Assembly (NCBI GenBank): GCA_041908795.1 | Contig: JAYRER010000048.1 | Span: 41,807-105,806 of the forward strand | From: CAYLHB01 sp041908795 | Lineage (GTDB): Bacteria > Patescibacteriota > Minisyncoccia > Phycocordibacterales > UBA12088 | DNA: 64,000 nt | Direction: 5' to 3' | Part shown: in pieces, positions 8,277 to 17,356 of the stretch | Position numbering within the stretch: position 1 is the first letter of the stretch | Layout of the letters: each line of letters opens with the position of its first letter | The notes under the pieces: generated by a model | Databases searched by the model: none | What the model was told of the DNA's origin: nothing | The model's input: the letters and a program-made list of their open reading frames with translations, nothing else | Program-made: the position numbers and the translations under genes

Positions 8277-9116
8277 ATGACGGGCCTCTCACTCTTGGTG
8301 CGCAATGGTGCGATACGTGCATGCGCTCCGTTTGCGCGCGTGGGCCTACGCAAGCCCCTGCGGCGCATCATTTCACTCCACGACATTCCACCCGACCACC
8401 ACGATGCATTTCGTGCGAAGATGCTTTGGCTCTCGGAGTGGGCGCACGTGGTGTCGCTCGCCGACCTCTTCAACATGCGCGGGCTCGTCACGGATCGCAT
8501 CAATGTGGCGCTCACCTTTGACGACGGTTTCAAGGAGTATGCGGGAGTGGTGGCGAGCACGCTTCGAGGGTTACACGTGCCCGCGACGTTTTTTGTGCCG
8601 AGCGGCGCCATCGGACTTACCGATGGGGCGGCACTGCGCTTCGCGCGTGAGCGACTCAAGCGTACCCGTGGCACCTTCGCGTTCATGAGTAAAGACGAAG
8701 TGGTGGAGCTCGCCCGCGACCCGCTCTTTTCGATAGGCGGACACTCGATGCACCACGCTGACCTCCGCACACTTACCGCGGAGCGACTCGACGAAGAAAT
8801 TGCTGGAGACAAGATCGCACTTGAAACCCTCACAGGCACTTCGGCGCGCTTTTTTGCGTACTCGTTCGGTGGGCTCGCGAACGTGAGCATGAAGAGCATG
8901 CGCGCGGTCGAGCGCGCCGGGTACGAGGCCGCCTTCACCATCGTACCGTCGTTCTGGACACCCACGTCGCACCCCTACCTTGTGGGTCGCGACTCGCTCT
9001 CGGTTACCGACAACGTAGCGCTCTGGCGTGCGTGGCTCATGGGAGGGTACGATGTTTTGTCTCGCTTAAAAAATTCGAGTGACCTTCGACGTGTTATGAC
9101 TGAACAACACATTTAG
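8277..9116 (+). CDS. polysaccharide deacetylase (NodB domain)
   Basis: 279 residues. NodB motifs: ALTFDDGFKEYAG and IGGHSMHHADLRTL (metal His pair), plus FAYSFGG near the C-terminus. No clear signal peptide. It starts directly after the stop of the methyltransferase-Trm112 gene, so one mRNA makes a methyltransferase and a deacetylase, a pairing repeated at 18.6-20.3 kb in reverse order. Confidence 0.85.
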   Translation: MTGLSLLVRNGAIRACAPFARVGLRKPLRRIISLHDIPPDHHDAFRAKMLWLSEWAHVVSLADLFNMRGLVTDRINVALTFDDGFKEYAGVVASTLRGLHVPATFFVPSGAIGLTDGAALRFARERLKRTRGTFAFMSKDEVVELARDPLFSIGGHSMHHADLRTLTAERLDEEIAGDKIALETLTGTSARFFAYSFGGLANVSMKSMRAVERAGYEAAFTIVPSFWTPTSHPYLVGRDSLSVTDNVALWRAWLMGGYDVLSRLKNSSDLRRVMTEQHI

Positions 9117-9149
9117 CACCGATGTGCCATTCGAAGTAGTATATTTGGC

Positions 9150-10061
9150 ATGGGGGTATTTATGTTTTCATTATTGAGCGGTTTACTTGATGCCCTCTCG
9201 CGTGTACCCGTGCGAACGACAAAGTTACATGCACTGGTGTTAGTTGCGGTTGGTCTTACCATACCTCTCCCCCTCTATCTTCTGTTGTTGGTACTACAGG
9301 GAGTCCCGAATGTGGTGTCCAGTTTTTGGTTCTATCTTGCGTGGCACGTGCCCCTCATGGTGACGGCTCAATGGTTTCTTGTTATTGGGCATCGCAGAAT
9401 GGAACTTTCACGCGCGGCGCCATACCTTGCGCTTACACCACTGTTTATGTTAGTTACCTCAAGCATACTTGTTGGTGTGACACCCACCATTGCAGGATAT
9501 GTCGGAGTAGCACTCATCCCACTGGGAATCCTTGTACTCGAACTAAAGAAAACTGAGCGTGGGTGGTTACTTTTTAGTGCGGACAAAGGCGCACTCTACT
9601 TTATTGCGGTCGCCTTAATTTACAGTATAACGGCAAATTTAGACAAGTTAGCGATAGATGCATCGTCAGTTGCTTTCTATCTGCTAATAGATCACACCCT
9701 TATTGCTCTGTGTTCCCTGCTACTCTTTTTTACATTATCCTACTTTCCAGCTTCGGCCATCGAAACTCGGGACATTATGCACACTATCAAACAAGAACGG
9801 GTGCTGGTGGGCGCGTACGGGATACTGTTCGGTGTTTCTGTGATTGTTCACATGTACGCACTTACGCTTACCGAGCATCCGGAATATGTGATTGCTCTAA
9901 AGCGCGCAGGCACCATTGGCTTTGCGACACTTTCTTCCCTAGTGTTTCTAAGCTTTACACATCAGCAAGAAGAGAAGTGGGAGGATTTTCCAAAAAAAAT
10001 TTGTGCTGGGTTGCTCGCGGGAATCGGTGTGGTTCTAATTGTTGTGTACGGTACACCCTGA
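9150..10061 (+). CDS. DMT/EamA-like membrane transporter
   Basis: 303 residues, very hydrophobic, with about ten predicted membrane helices in two halves (helices near 26-46, 58-75, 90-108, 112-130, 145-160 and onward), the layout of the drug/metabolite transporter superfamily. EamA family membership is by pattern only. Start ATG at 9150 is preceded by a weak TATATT box and no Shine-Dalgarno. The gene is visibly more AT-rich than its neighbours, which may indicate recent transfer or membrane-protein codon bias. In this locus it may move a sugar or a lipid-linked intermediate. Confidence 0.7.
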   Translation: MGVFMFSLLSGLLDALSRVPVRTTKLHALVLVAVGLTIPLPLYLLLLVLQGVPNVVSSFWFYLAWHVPLMVTAQWFLVIGHRRMELSRAAPYLALTPLFMLVTSSILVGVTPTIAGYVGVALIPLGILVLELKKTERGWLLFSADKGALYFIAVALIYSITANLDKLAIDASSVAFYLLIDHTLIALCSLLLFFTLSYFPASAIETRDIMHTIKQERVLVGAYGILFGVSVIVHMYALTLTEHPEYVIALKRAGTIGFATLSSLVFLSFTHQQEEKWEDFPKKICAGLLAGIGVVLIVVYGTP

Positions 10062-10085
10062 TTGATAAGCGTTCCGCGTAGCGTG

Positions 10086-10775
10086 TTATGACACACGACC
10101 CATGTTTGTATACAGTACATGTTCCGCGCGGACGATATCGTCCGGCCTTCCAATGGGAAGCCAGAGGTCCTGCACCTCTACACGCACGGGCACGTCCCGT
10201 GCCAAGAGTGTGACGAGGTCGGTGAGGTAGAGCTCACCACCGTGGAGCGGTGCATTGTAGGAAAAAATTCGCTCGTCGAGCACCATGACGCCCGTTGAGA
10301 TGAGGTTCGTGCTCGGGTGCATTGGCTTCTCCTCGATACCTAGGAGCGAGCCATCGCTCGTTAGCTTGAGCACACCAAAATCCTGCGGATGGTCGGTAGT
10401 TGCCGCGAGGAGGCCAAGCGGGTGGCGGAAGAGCCGCGCAAGCGCGGGCGCACCGTGGATGTCGTCCGCGTTCATAACGAGAAAGCGTCCGGTGAGAATG
10501 CTCTGCGCACTCTTGAGCGCCCCGCCGGTACCATGCGGGAGAAGCTGAGGCACGTACCGTATCCGCCGCCCTTTGTGCTCACCGCCCACGTACTCCTCAA
10601 TGCGCTCACGCAGGTACTCCACCACCAGCACCACTTCATGTACCTCCTCGGGAAGCGCCTCAAGCACGTGCTCGATGATGGGTTTTCCGAGCACCCGCAC
10701 CATCGGCTTGGGCACCGTGTCGGTTAACGGCCGAAGCCGCACTCCCTTCCCCGCCGCAAAAATAACGCACTGCAT
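10086..10775 (-). CDS. sugar-phosphate nucleotidyltransferase
   Basis: 229 residues. The pyrophosphorylase signature CVIFAAGKGVRLRPLTDT with VPKPM follows the start, and then GTGGALKSAQSILTGRFLVMNADDI, which includes the metal-binding Asp pair. There is no left-handed beta-helix, so it resembles RfbA/HddC/MurU-like enzymes that activate a sugar 1-phosphate with NTP. Which sugar is unknown. It is preceded by a leaderless-type promoter and is alone on its strand. Confidence 0.85.
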   Translation of the reverse strand: MQCVIFAAGKGVRLRPLTDTVPKPMVRVLGKPIIEHVLEALPEEVHEVVLVVEYLRERIEEYVGGEHKGRRIRYVPQLLPHGTGGALKSAQSILTGRFLVMNADDIHGAPALARLFRHPLGLLAATTDHPQDFGVLKLTSDGSLLGIEEKPMHPSTNLISTGVMVLDERIFSYNAPLHGGELYLTDLVTLLARDVPVRVEVQDLWLPIGRPDDIVRAEHVLYTNMGRVS

Positions 10776-10781
10776 GGGAAA

Positions 10782-10787
10782 AGTGTA
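10782..10787 (-). promoter_or_regulatory. -10 box, leaderless promoter (nucleotidyltransferase)
   Basis: TACACT followed by 6 bases (TTTCCC) and the ATG at 10775; no Shine-Dalgarno. Confidence 0.5.
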
Positions 10788-10840
10788 CGTGGGACGGACC
10801 GAGCGTCAAGCGATCAATTCCGCTAGACCACTAAAGTAGT

Positions 10841-10870
10841 CAAATCAACTCAAATCAACTTAGTTGATTT
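10841..10870 (-). terminator. direct repeat plus inverted repeat; possible terminator of the epimerase gene
   Basis: CAAATCAACT occurs twice in tandem, and the second copy forms a near-perfect inverted repeat with AGTTGATTT. It lies just behind the stop of the epimerase gene. No strong U tract follows, so termination is uncertain. Confidence 0.4.
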
Positions 10871-10877
10871 ATTTTTG

Positions 10878-11831
10878 CTACACCTTGTGATACTCACGAT
10901 ACCAGCGCACGAAATTCTTCACCCCCTCTTCCACGCGCACTCTCGGCTCGAAGCCGAGAGTGCGCCGAGCCTTTGAAATATCCGCATAGGTTTCGAGTAC
11001 GTCGCCTGGCTGAAGTGGCTTTTCTATGACGTTCGCTTTCTTCCCAATCTCTCGCTCTATAATTCGTACAAATTCTCGCAGATGCACCGGTGACCCGGTA
11101 CCCAAATTAAATATTTCAAATCCCTGAGGTCGCACATCGAGCGCTCGCATAAACCCCTCAACAATATCTTCAACGTACGTGAAATCTCGCTTCATGTCTC
11201 CACTGTTGTAAAGCTCAATCGACTCACCGGAAAGCATCGCTTTTGTAAACTTAAACAGTGCCATATCTGGGCGCCCCCATGGTCCGTAGACACTAAAGAA
11301 ACGGAGCATCGTGATGTTCATGCCAAACAGGTCCTTGTATGAAAACGAGAGAAGTTCCACAGCTCGCTTTGATGCGGCATATATTGACATAGGGGTATCC
11401 ACACGTGTCTCCTCAGAAAAGGGCATCTCAAGGTTTTTTCCATACACTGAGCTCGTTGAAGCCATTACAATGTGTGGTGTCTTATACCATCGAGCAAGCT
11501 CCAAAATATTGAGCGAACCCACATAATTACTGGAGGCGTACACGAATGGGTTTTCCAACGAGTACCGCACACCGGCTTGAGCGGCGAGATGAGCAACCGC
11601 GTCAAACGGACCATACTGTACCCACACTCGTTCAAGGCTAGCTCGATCGCTTATATCGACACATTCAAAGTGCGCGTCGGGTACTATCCTTTGCACTCGA
11701 GCCAGCTTCAACTGTGGGTCATAGTAGCCGTTGAGGTTATCTACGACGACCACACGATGACCCTCGCGTAGGAGACGTAGCGCAAGGGTATTGCCGATGA
11801 AGCCGGCACCTCCGGTAACAAGTAGTTTCAT
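10878..11831 (-). CDS. NAD-dependent epimerase, UDP-glucuronate 4-epimerase-like
   Basis: 317 residues, extended SDR. LVTGGAGFIGNTLA is the Rossmann motif, ASTSSVYG the catalytic Ser/Thr region and SIYAASKRAVELL the YxxxK motif. VDNLNGYYDPQLKLAR is characteristic of UDP-glucuronate/UDP-galacturonate 4-epimerases. It would supply a uronic acid or hexose precursor, using the product of a UDP-glucose dehydrogenase. A TGG-TATAAC box 8 bases upstream of the ATG points to a leaderless mRNA; the gene at 11943 is divergent. Confidence 0.85.
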   Translation of the reverse strand: MKLLVTGGAGFIGNTLALRLLREGHRVVVVDNLNGYYDPQLKLARVQRIVPDAHFECVDISDRASLERVWVQYGPFDAVAHLAAQAGVRYSLENPFVYASSNYVGSLNILELARWYKTPHIVMASTSSVYGKNLEMPFSEETRVDTPMSIYAASKRAVELLSFSYKDLFGMNITMLRFFSVYGPWGRPDMALFKFTKAMLSGESIELYNSGDMKRDFTYVEDIVEGFMRALDVRPQGFEIFNLGTGSPVHLREFVRIIEREIGKKANVIEKPLQPGDVLETYADISKARRTLGFEPRVRVEEGVKNFVRWYREYHKV

Positions 11832-11839
11832 GTGACAGT

Positions 11840-11845
11840 GTTATA
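11840..11845 (-). promoter_or_regulatory. extended -10 box, near-leaderless promoter (epimerase)
   Basis: TGG-TATAAC followed by 8 bases and the ATG at 11831. Confidence 0.5.
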
Positions 11846-11869
11846 CCACATGAAACTATTTTTGTCTCT

Positions 11870-11899
11870 TTGACAAATGTAACTAGTTTGTGTTATTGT
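11870..11899 (+). promoter_or_regulatory. sigma70-type promoter for the 11943 gene
   Basis: TTGACA, 18-base spacer, TATTGT. This gene has a leader of about 35 bases and a good Shine-Dalgarno (GAAGGAG, 7 bases before a GTG start), in contrast to the leaderless divergent gene. Confidence 0.6.
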
Positions 11900-11942
11900 C
11901 CGTACTGGCATATTCTCTGACCCTAGGTGAAGGAGCGCGACA

Positions 11943-12719
11943 GTGGAAATAGTGGTGATGTACCCGGCGTACTCGCAAGGAGTCATCCAAGACGACTTTT
12001 TGCTCAAGTTGCTACGTCATTTTAAAGAACCGAGCACAGAACCGAACACGTATCACATCGTACCCATCCTTAATGGGATGACAGAGGAGGATTACGAACG
12101 TTCTTTGAGCCAGTACAAGCAGACTGACTCAACTTTCGGAATCAAGGTGCACCCCTTGTATGCCGGAAAAACGACGGGTCTTTTTGGTACCTTGCTCTAC
12201 GGATATGGAGCGGTCGCAAAAACATACCCGAACGCAACAACTGTCCGAATGGATAACGCTGAACATTCCATTGCTGCCATCCCTGAATTGGCGACACCCG
12301 CAAGGGAAACGGGCGGAATGGTCGTTGGAGATCTCTGTTTCGACGATACGACCCTCCTGCCCAATACACCGGACTGGTACGCTCATGAAATAGTGTGGCC
12401 GGGCATCGCTCATATGGTGAGCCCCACATCGCAACTACCCCTTTCGTGTGCGCATGGATTCCAAGCATTTGGCCCTCGAGTCCTTTCAAAAATCTTTGTT
12501 CGACTCAACCAAATGATTGAGTACATGTCCCTACGAGGCCCTCAACCAAAGTGGGGACTCGACTTTGGGATGGTGTGCTCCGCACTATTGGCGAACGTAC
12601 CGGTTAACATCTATCCGGTAAGGGCCGAATCACTTCGCAATAGGGATCTTGGGAAAATTGCCGACCAGCTTTCTGCTGCGGCGACGTGGGTCAGCGCCTA
12701 CGCACACATCAGGAAATAA
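11943..12719 (+). CDS. hypothetical protein, possible GT-A glycosyltransferase-like fold
   Basis: 258 residues, soluble, GTG start with GAAGGAG seven bases upstream. I do not recognise the family with confidence. IVVMYPAYSQGVIQDDFLLKL at the start, a GLFGTLLYGYGAVAKTYP segment and TTVRMDNAEHS (a possible DXD-like acidic motif) recall nucleotide-sugar-dependent transferases of the mannosylglycerate-synthase type. The position inside a polysaccharide locus agrees, but a different role is possible. It has its own promoter and a strong terminator, so it is a one-gene unit. Confidence 0.6.
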   Translation: MEIVVMYPAYSQGVIQDDFLLKLLRHFKEPSTEPNTYHIVPILNGMTEEDYERSLSQYKQTDSTFGIKVHPLYAGKTTGLFGTLLYGYGAVAKTYPNATTVRMDNAEHSIAAIPELATPARETGGMVVGDLCFDDTTLLPNTPDWYAHEIVWPGIAHMVSPTSQLPLSCAHGFQAFGPRVLSKIFVRLNQMIEYMSLRGPQPKWGLDFGMVCSALLANVPVNIYPVRAESLRNRDLGKIADQLSAAATWVSAYAHIRK

Positions 12720-12734
12720 TTTCGATATCAACTT

Positions 12735-12768
12735 AACCGCCATGGCAACGTGGCGGTTGTTCTTTTTT
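12735..12768 (+). terminator. intrinsic terminator
   Basis: AACCGCCA and TGGCGGTT arms, 8-base loop, then GTTCTTTTTT. It directly follows the 11943 gene. Confidence 0.85.
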
Positions 12769-12784
12769 GTAAACACAGAGTCAT

Positions 12785-13876
12785 CTACTTTGTTTCTTCG
12801 AGCTTCTTTGTGACATACTCGTACCTACCTTTGGGGTACTTGAATGCAGAGATTGAGTCGGAAGAGTATTTGTAGTGGTACATACTTGAAATTTTTGACC
12901 CGTCCATCACAATCGGGTACGCGTAGTAGCGCCACACACCGGGACCGTTGGGAATCACGCCGCGCGAGAGGTGCCAAAATGTGAAGAATGCGACACGAAC
13001 CATCCACGCGGGAAGCGGCAGTACTCGCTTCCCCACAATTTCCGCCATCGTCTTTGCATAGACCGGCTCACCGGGAGGTGTGATGTTAAACACTTCGTAG
13101 TCATGTTTCACGCTGGGATCGAACGCGAGGAGGGAGACAATATTAACTACATCATCTTCATGAATAAACTGACGCACCCATAGACGAGTCGAGGGAACAA
13201 AAGAAACAAGCAGAGTCACCAGACGGTAAAAGATATTTCCCTTGAGCTCACCCGCAAGCGCCGCTTGTAGTCCGAATCGAATACGCGCATACCGTCCACG
13301 AGGTCCAGTAATCGCCGCGGGGCGGACAACAGAAACAACGGGGGTATGGCCTCCATTCTTCATTCCCTTCTCGTACATAGAAGCAAGCTCGCGTTCCGAT
13401 TCTATCTTTTCAACCGCATAGCTGTACACCTTTTCTCGCATTGGCTCCTCTTCTCTGAAGTGATGCTCGAAAGAGTTGGTCGCATACGCACCGTACACCG
13501 CTGCGGTGGAGAAGTGGATCAGTCGGGCGACATGCGGCGCCCCAAACGCATAGGAAAATATCTCTCTTGACCCATCAACATTCCACTTCCACCCGAGCGC
13601 GCGGTTCCCATAGAACTCTCGTATTTGCCACGCACAGTGCACCACCACATCGGGCACATACTTTTCAACCAAGGCGCGCCATGCTTCCGGGTCTGATGTA
13701 TTCGCCTGCACCCATATGAGTTTAGAATGATTAGCCAACTCATTGGGCCGGGCTTCCTTATCAAGCCCAATAACCAACGAGACATCTTCACGCGCAACCC
13801 ACTGATCACAGAGCATTCCGCCCACGTAACCCGCCGCACCTGTGACCACTACTACATGCCCAGTAGCTTCCCTCAT
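12785..13876 (-). CDS. NAD-dependent epimerase/dehydratase (extended SDR)
   Basis: 363 residues. VVVTGAAGYVGGMLC is the NAD-binding motif, STAAVYGAYA the Ser/Thr motif and YSYAVEKIESE the YxxxK active site. The C-terminal region (GEPVYAKTMAEIVGKRVLPLP) is typical of SDRs acting on nucleotide sugars, but the specific substrate cannot be assigned. It begins 5 bases after the stop of the sugar-phosphate transferase gene, so they form one operon. Confidence 0.8.
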   Translation of the reverse strand: MREATGHVVVVTGAAGYVGGMLCDQWVAREDVSLVIGLDKEARPNELANHSKLIWVQANTSDPEAWRALVEKYVPDVVVHCAWQIREFYGNRALGWKWNVDGSREIFSYAFGAPHVARLIHFSTAAVYGAYATNSFEHHFREEEPMREKVYSYAVEKIESERELASMYEKGMKNGGHTPVVSVVRPAAITGPRGRYARIRFGLQAALAGELKGNIFYRLVTLLVSFVPSTRLWVRQFIHEDDVVNIVSLLAFDPSVKHDYEVFNITPPGEPVYAKTMAEIVGKRVLPLPAWMVRVAFFTFWHLSRGVIPNGPGVWRYYAYPIVMDGSKISSMYHYKYSSDSISAFKYPKGRYEYVTKKLEETK

Positions 13877-13881
13877 GCTCG

Positions 13882-15258
13882 CTATCCTACTCTAAAATGC
13901 GCCGCCACGCGAACAAGTAGCGTTTTGATAGTCCGAAAAATTATCGCAAGGTCGAGCAACATGCTTCTATTCTTCACGTAGTAAAGATCATAGGCGAGTC
14001 GCACCTTACTCTCCTCAATAGATTGGGGGCTTATATGACCCGACAAGTACTGCTGATGGGTTTGTGCCCAGCCGGTGATTCCCGGTGGCACGGCATACCG
14101 TGCACGATAAAAGGGAACGTGCTCAAGCAAGCGAACACCCAAACTCTCGATATCATTACGCGGACCGATTAGTGACATATTCCCCCAAAGAATGTTCCAA
14201 AGTTGTGGTAGCTCGTCCAGACTTGTAAAACGTAGGAAGCGTCCTACACGCGTCACCTTGTTTGAACCTTCCCCTTGCCAGTATCCTTTGTCGTTTTCAG
14301 ACATTGTTCTTAATTTGTAGACCTTTAATACCTTCCCGTTCTCACCAAGCCTACGTTGCGATATAAATACCGACCCTCCATCGTCCAGTTTAATCATAAT
14401 CATGACTAGCGGGAGACACAATATGAAGAGCACCCCAAGCGGAACAGAGAGCATGATATCCGCACAACGCTTCGCCACTCGATACAGTCCGTCACTCGAA
14501 GAGGTGAGGTGTTGGAGAAACCACTCAAAACGAAGCGCGGAGAGCGGTACGCGATCAAACAATTCCTCGTATGCGGACTCGAAATCTATAAACGTGAGCC
14601 GCCGAGTACCAAACGAGTACTCCACAAGTGCTGCAATGAGATTGGCAAGCTTAGGGGTATACGGACTCGCTACAATAATGCTAATATCCTGATTCTTTAC
14701 AACCTCGAGCGTTCGAGCAACGAAGTCCGGTGTCCTTTCAACCAAAGCGTAATCAACAATACGCACAAACTCATACTCGTACCGATAGTTGCCGTTTACC
14801 TCCCGAACAAGCTCTTCTGCCTCCTGCCCCTCAGCAAGCAGGAGTGCCTTATACCTTTTCCGTGGGCGAAAGTGTGGGAAGAGTGTGAGACGCCACGCAA
14901 CCATGAGAAGCGAGGAGACTCCGAGGTAAATGAGGAGATTGGTTTTGGGAGCAATGGGAAAAATTGGCAACAAGAAAAAAAGTGCCGCGGCACACAGCAC
15001 ATTTATTGTTTGTGCGGTGAAAATGCGTCCAGGGAGACGTCGTTGGAGAATGACCGTATGCTTATCGTACAATCCTGCGATGAAGTATACTGCGAGCCAA
15101 ACAGCGGAGAGAAAGGTGAATGCCGGAAGGTGATCCTCCAGTCGCACACGAGTGGGAAGCTCAAAATATCGCACAAACAGTGTGATATAAAGCGCCACAA
15201 GAAAAAACGTAAGGTCTCCCAGCACAAGTATGAATAGTTCTCTCCGTCGTACATGCAT
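13882..15258 (-). CDS. polyprenyl glycosylphosphotransferase (WcaJ/WbaP-like initiating enzyme)
   Basis: 458 residues. The N-terminal part has four membrane helices (about 5-110) followed by a CoA-binding-3-like cytosolic domain. The C-terminal catalytic region starts with [17 protein letters not shown] (membrane re-entrant helix) and continues with [39 protein letters not shown] and [11 protein letters not shown], the conserved Bac_transf blocks including the catalytic Asp-Glu pair. It would place the first sugar-1-phosphate on undecaprenyl phosphate at the cytoplasmic membrane, starting synthesis of the surface glycan. Confidence 0.92.
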   Translation of the reverse strand: MHVRRRELFILVLGDLTFFLVALYITLFVRYFELPTRVRLEDHLPAFTFLSAVWLAVYFIAGLYDKHTVILQRRLPGRIFTAQTINVLCAAALFFLLPIFPIAPKTNLLIYLGVSSLLMVAWRLTLFPHFRPRKRYKALLLAEGQEAEELVREVNGNYRYEYEFVRIVDYALVERTPDFVARTLEVVKNQDISIIVASPYTPKLANLIAALVEYSFGTRRLTFIDFESAYEELFDRVPLSALRFEWFLQHLTSSSDGLYRVAKRCADIMLSVPLGVLFILCLPLVMIMIKLDDGGSVFISQRRLGENGKVLKVYKLRTMSENDKGYWQGEGSNKVTRVGRFLRFTSLDELPQLWNILWGNMSLIGPRNDIESLGVRLLEHVPFYRARYAVPPGITGWAQTHQQYLSGHISPQSIEESKVRLAYDLYYVKNRSMLLDLAIIFRTIKTLLVRVAAHFRVG

Positions 15259-15300
15259 AGTGGAAATAGGTACTTGCTAGTGTATAGTATCGTTGTGCAT

Positions 15301-16491
15301 ATGGAACCAACAAATACTCCTTCTGTCAAGAATCTGTGTATCGTGATCGCGATTACTAAGTCCAATTGGGGGGGTGCCCAACGCTATGTGCACGACCTCG
15401 CTGTTGCACTTCACGCGCAAGGCCACCATGTTCATGTTGTACTTGGTGGCACGGGGGAGCTTGCACAAAAACTCCGAGACGGAGGAATCGACGTATCCTC
15501 CGTTCCAACACTTACTCGCGACATTACCCTTACACAAGAGATCCGATCCTTTATTCATATCTATAAGGTGCTACGTACGATACGTCCTGACGTGCTACAC
15601 CTTAACAGCAGTAAAGCGGGAGGGCTCGGCGCACTTGCGGGAAGAGTGCTTGGGGTACCACGCATCATATTCACGGCACACGGGTGGGCATTTAACGAGC
15701 CGAGATCCCGGTTCGTGTGTATATTGCTACGAACTCTGTACTGGATCACCATACTACTAGCTCACCGGACTATTGCCGTGTCGGCGGCCACCGCGCGTGA
15801 CATCATACACCTGCCGTTCATGCGCTCACGTATCGAAGTGATACATGTTGGATGTACGTCTACAGCCATCCTTCCACGCAATGATGCACGCAGAGCTCTT
15901 GAGCAAATGCATCCCTCGCTTGCGAGCATTTTTTCAAGTAACGCAAAAGTATTTGTAACTATCGCTGAGCTACACCCCATCAAGGGACACCATGTAATGC
16001 TTGAGGCTTTTTCACGCACACAGATGCACACTCCCTCAATGTACTGGGTGCTTATGGGGGATGGTGAACTTCGAGATGAACTACAGACGACCATTAAAAA
16101 ATGGAACCTGAATGAAAAAGTGTTGCTTCTGGGTCACGTGCGTGATGCGAGTCGCTACCTAAACGCATTCGACTACTTTGGACTTCCCTCACTTTCAGAG
16201 GGTCTTGCATACGTTCTCCTTGAGGCGGGGCTTGCAAATCTTCCTGTGATTGCCACGTGTGTGGGCGGCATACCAGAAGTTATAACCGATGGGAAAACCG
16301 GTCTCCTGGTACCCTCAAAAGATGCGAGTGCGCTTGAGAAGGCTCTCACCACACTTATAGCCGACACGCATCTGGCGTATTCGCTTGGCAGTGCTCTCAA
16401 TACCCAAGTGCGAACCAACCACTCTCTAGCACAAATGGTTGCGCGCATCGTGGATGTCTACCACAATCAGCAATTCTTCAAAGAGGCTTAA
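15301..16491 (+). CDS. GT4-family glycosyltransferase
   Basis: 396 residues. The GT-B fold is supported by SNWGGAQRYVHDLAVAL near the start, IIFTAHGWAFNEPRSR, and the donor-site block EGLAYVLLEAGLANLPVIA followed by GGIPEVITDGKTGLLVP. These are classic GT4 features (Glycos_transf_1). An upstream ATG at 15253 would extend into the divergent promoter region, so I use 15301. A TATAGT box lies 12 bases before the ATG. The 3' end overlaps the convergent dehydrogenase-like gene by 4 bases. Confidence 0.88.
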   Translation: MEPTNTPSVKNLCIVIAITKSNWGGAQRYVHDLAVALHAQGHHVHVVLGGTGELAQKLRDGGIDVSSVPTLTRDITLTQEIRSFIHIYKVLRTIRPDVLHLNSSKAGGLGALAGRVLGVPRIIFTAHGWAFNEPRSRFVCILLRTLYWITILLAHRTIAVSAATARDIIHLPFMRSRIEVIHVGCTSTAILPRNDARRALEQMHPSLASIFSSNAKVFVTIAELHPIKGHHVMLEAFSRTQMHTPSMYWVLMGDGELRDELQTTIKKWNLNEKVLLLGHVRDASRYLNAFDYFGLPSLSEGLAYVLLEAGLANLPVIATCVGGIPEVITDGKTGLLVPSKDASALEKALTTLIADTHLAYSLGSALNTQVRTNHSLAQMVARIVDVYHNQQFFKEA

Positions 16492-17354
16492 GGATGTAGG
16501 ATCTCAGTCCCGTACACACCTTCCAGAAGATCCGTGTCCTTGCCTGAGTCTCGGAGCAGTTCTATGTTCTTTTTTTCAAGCGCCCGTAGGAGTGTGATTG
16601 AATTTTTTCCATCGATATGTTTCTCAAAATAGTTTGCAAGTGCCGCAAAATCTTTGATGAAACAATGCCCACCTGCGCCCCGACCCAACACCGCACTTTT
16701 GTGTCCACTCATATCCACAGGGTGCATGTGACTACTGCCTATTCGGGTGTCGGCTGACATTGCTTGTGCGAGCACTTCGTAGTCAGCTCCCACATTCTGA
16801 CAGAGGTCGTACAGGAGGTTCATAAAAACCACCTTGGTAAAAAGGAAGCAGTTGCCACCGTACTTGATGAGTTCCGCGGTTATCGCGTCAGTTACCAGTT
16901 CGTAAGGTGCCCGGGGAAGTACCGCAAGTACTTTTCGAGCAGCGTCATGGTACACGTCTGTATCCTCTGGAATGCCCAGTATGTTTCTTTCCGGATTCGC
17001 TGCGTCGTAGGCAGCTGACTTCTCACGTAAAAACTCAGGGGAGTGGAGAATGAGTAGTGTGGGGAAATCTTGCTGCAGTCTGCTTGTCGTACCCGGCAGT
17101 ATCGTTGACTTAATAACCGCAATCGCGTTAGGTCCTACCTTGGTGAGGGCATCACGCAATTGACGATCATTGAATCCCTCTGGTGTTGTTGGAGTAGGAA
17201 CAGCCACGAAGACGATTTCGCATTTTGATACCGCCTCCCCATTTTGTGCGTACGGCTCCTCAAGCGCATACCGTATCACCTGATACCCGCGCCGTTCAAA
17301 ATCATCGGCGTAATTCTTCCCAATAAACCCTTGGCCTATGCATCCAATCTTCAT
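16488..17354 (-). CDS. short UDP-sugar dehydrogenase-like protein (paralogue 2)
   Basis: 288 residues. It has an NAD-binding start IGCIGQGFIGKNYADDFE, FVAVPTPTTPEGF, VIKSTILPGTT and the catalytic segment GRGAGGHCFIKDFA with the cysteine used for two-step oxidation. Family members (Ugd, WbpA/WecC) are usually 400-450 residues; here the C-terminal UDP-binding domain is absent. It is clearly a paralogue of the adjacent 17357 gene and ends with the same LLEGVYG motif. It may oxidise a nucleotide sugar or act with a partner; the domain loss makes substrate binding unclear. Confidence 0.8.
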   Translation of the reverse strand: MKIGCIGQGFIGKNYADDFERRGYQVIRYALEEPYAQNGEAVSKCEIVFVAVPTPTTPEGFNDRQLRDALTKVGPNAIAVIKSTILPGTTSRLQQDFPTLLILHSPEFLREKSAAYDAANPERNILGIPEDTDVYHDAARKVLAVLPRAPYELVTDAITAELIKYGGNCFLFTKVVFMNLLYDLCQNVGADYEVLAQAMSADTRIGSSHMHPVDMSGHKSAVLGRGAGGHCFIKDFAALANYFEKHIDGKNSITLLRALEKKNIELLRDSGKDTDLLEGVYGTEILHP

Positions 17355-17356
17355 AC

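Noticed and set aside
13871..13890. TAGGAT box 7 bases before the ATG at 13876 as another leaderless promoter
   Set aside because: The gene starts 5 bases after the stop of the upstream gene on the same strand, so it is inside an operon; the box may be chance.
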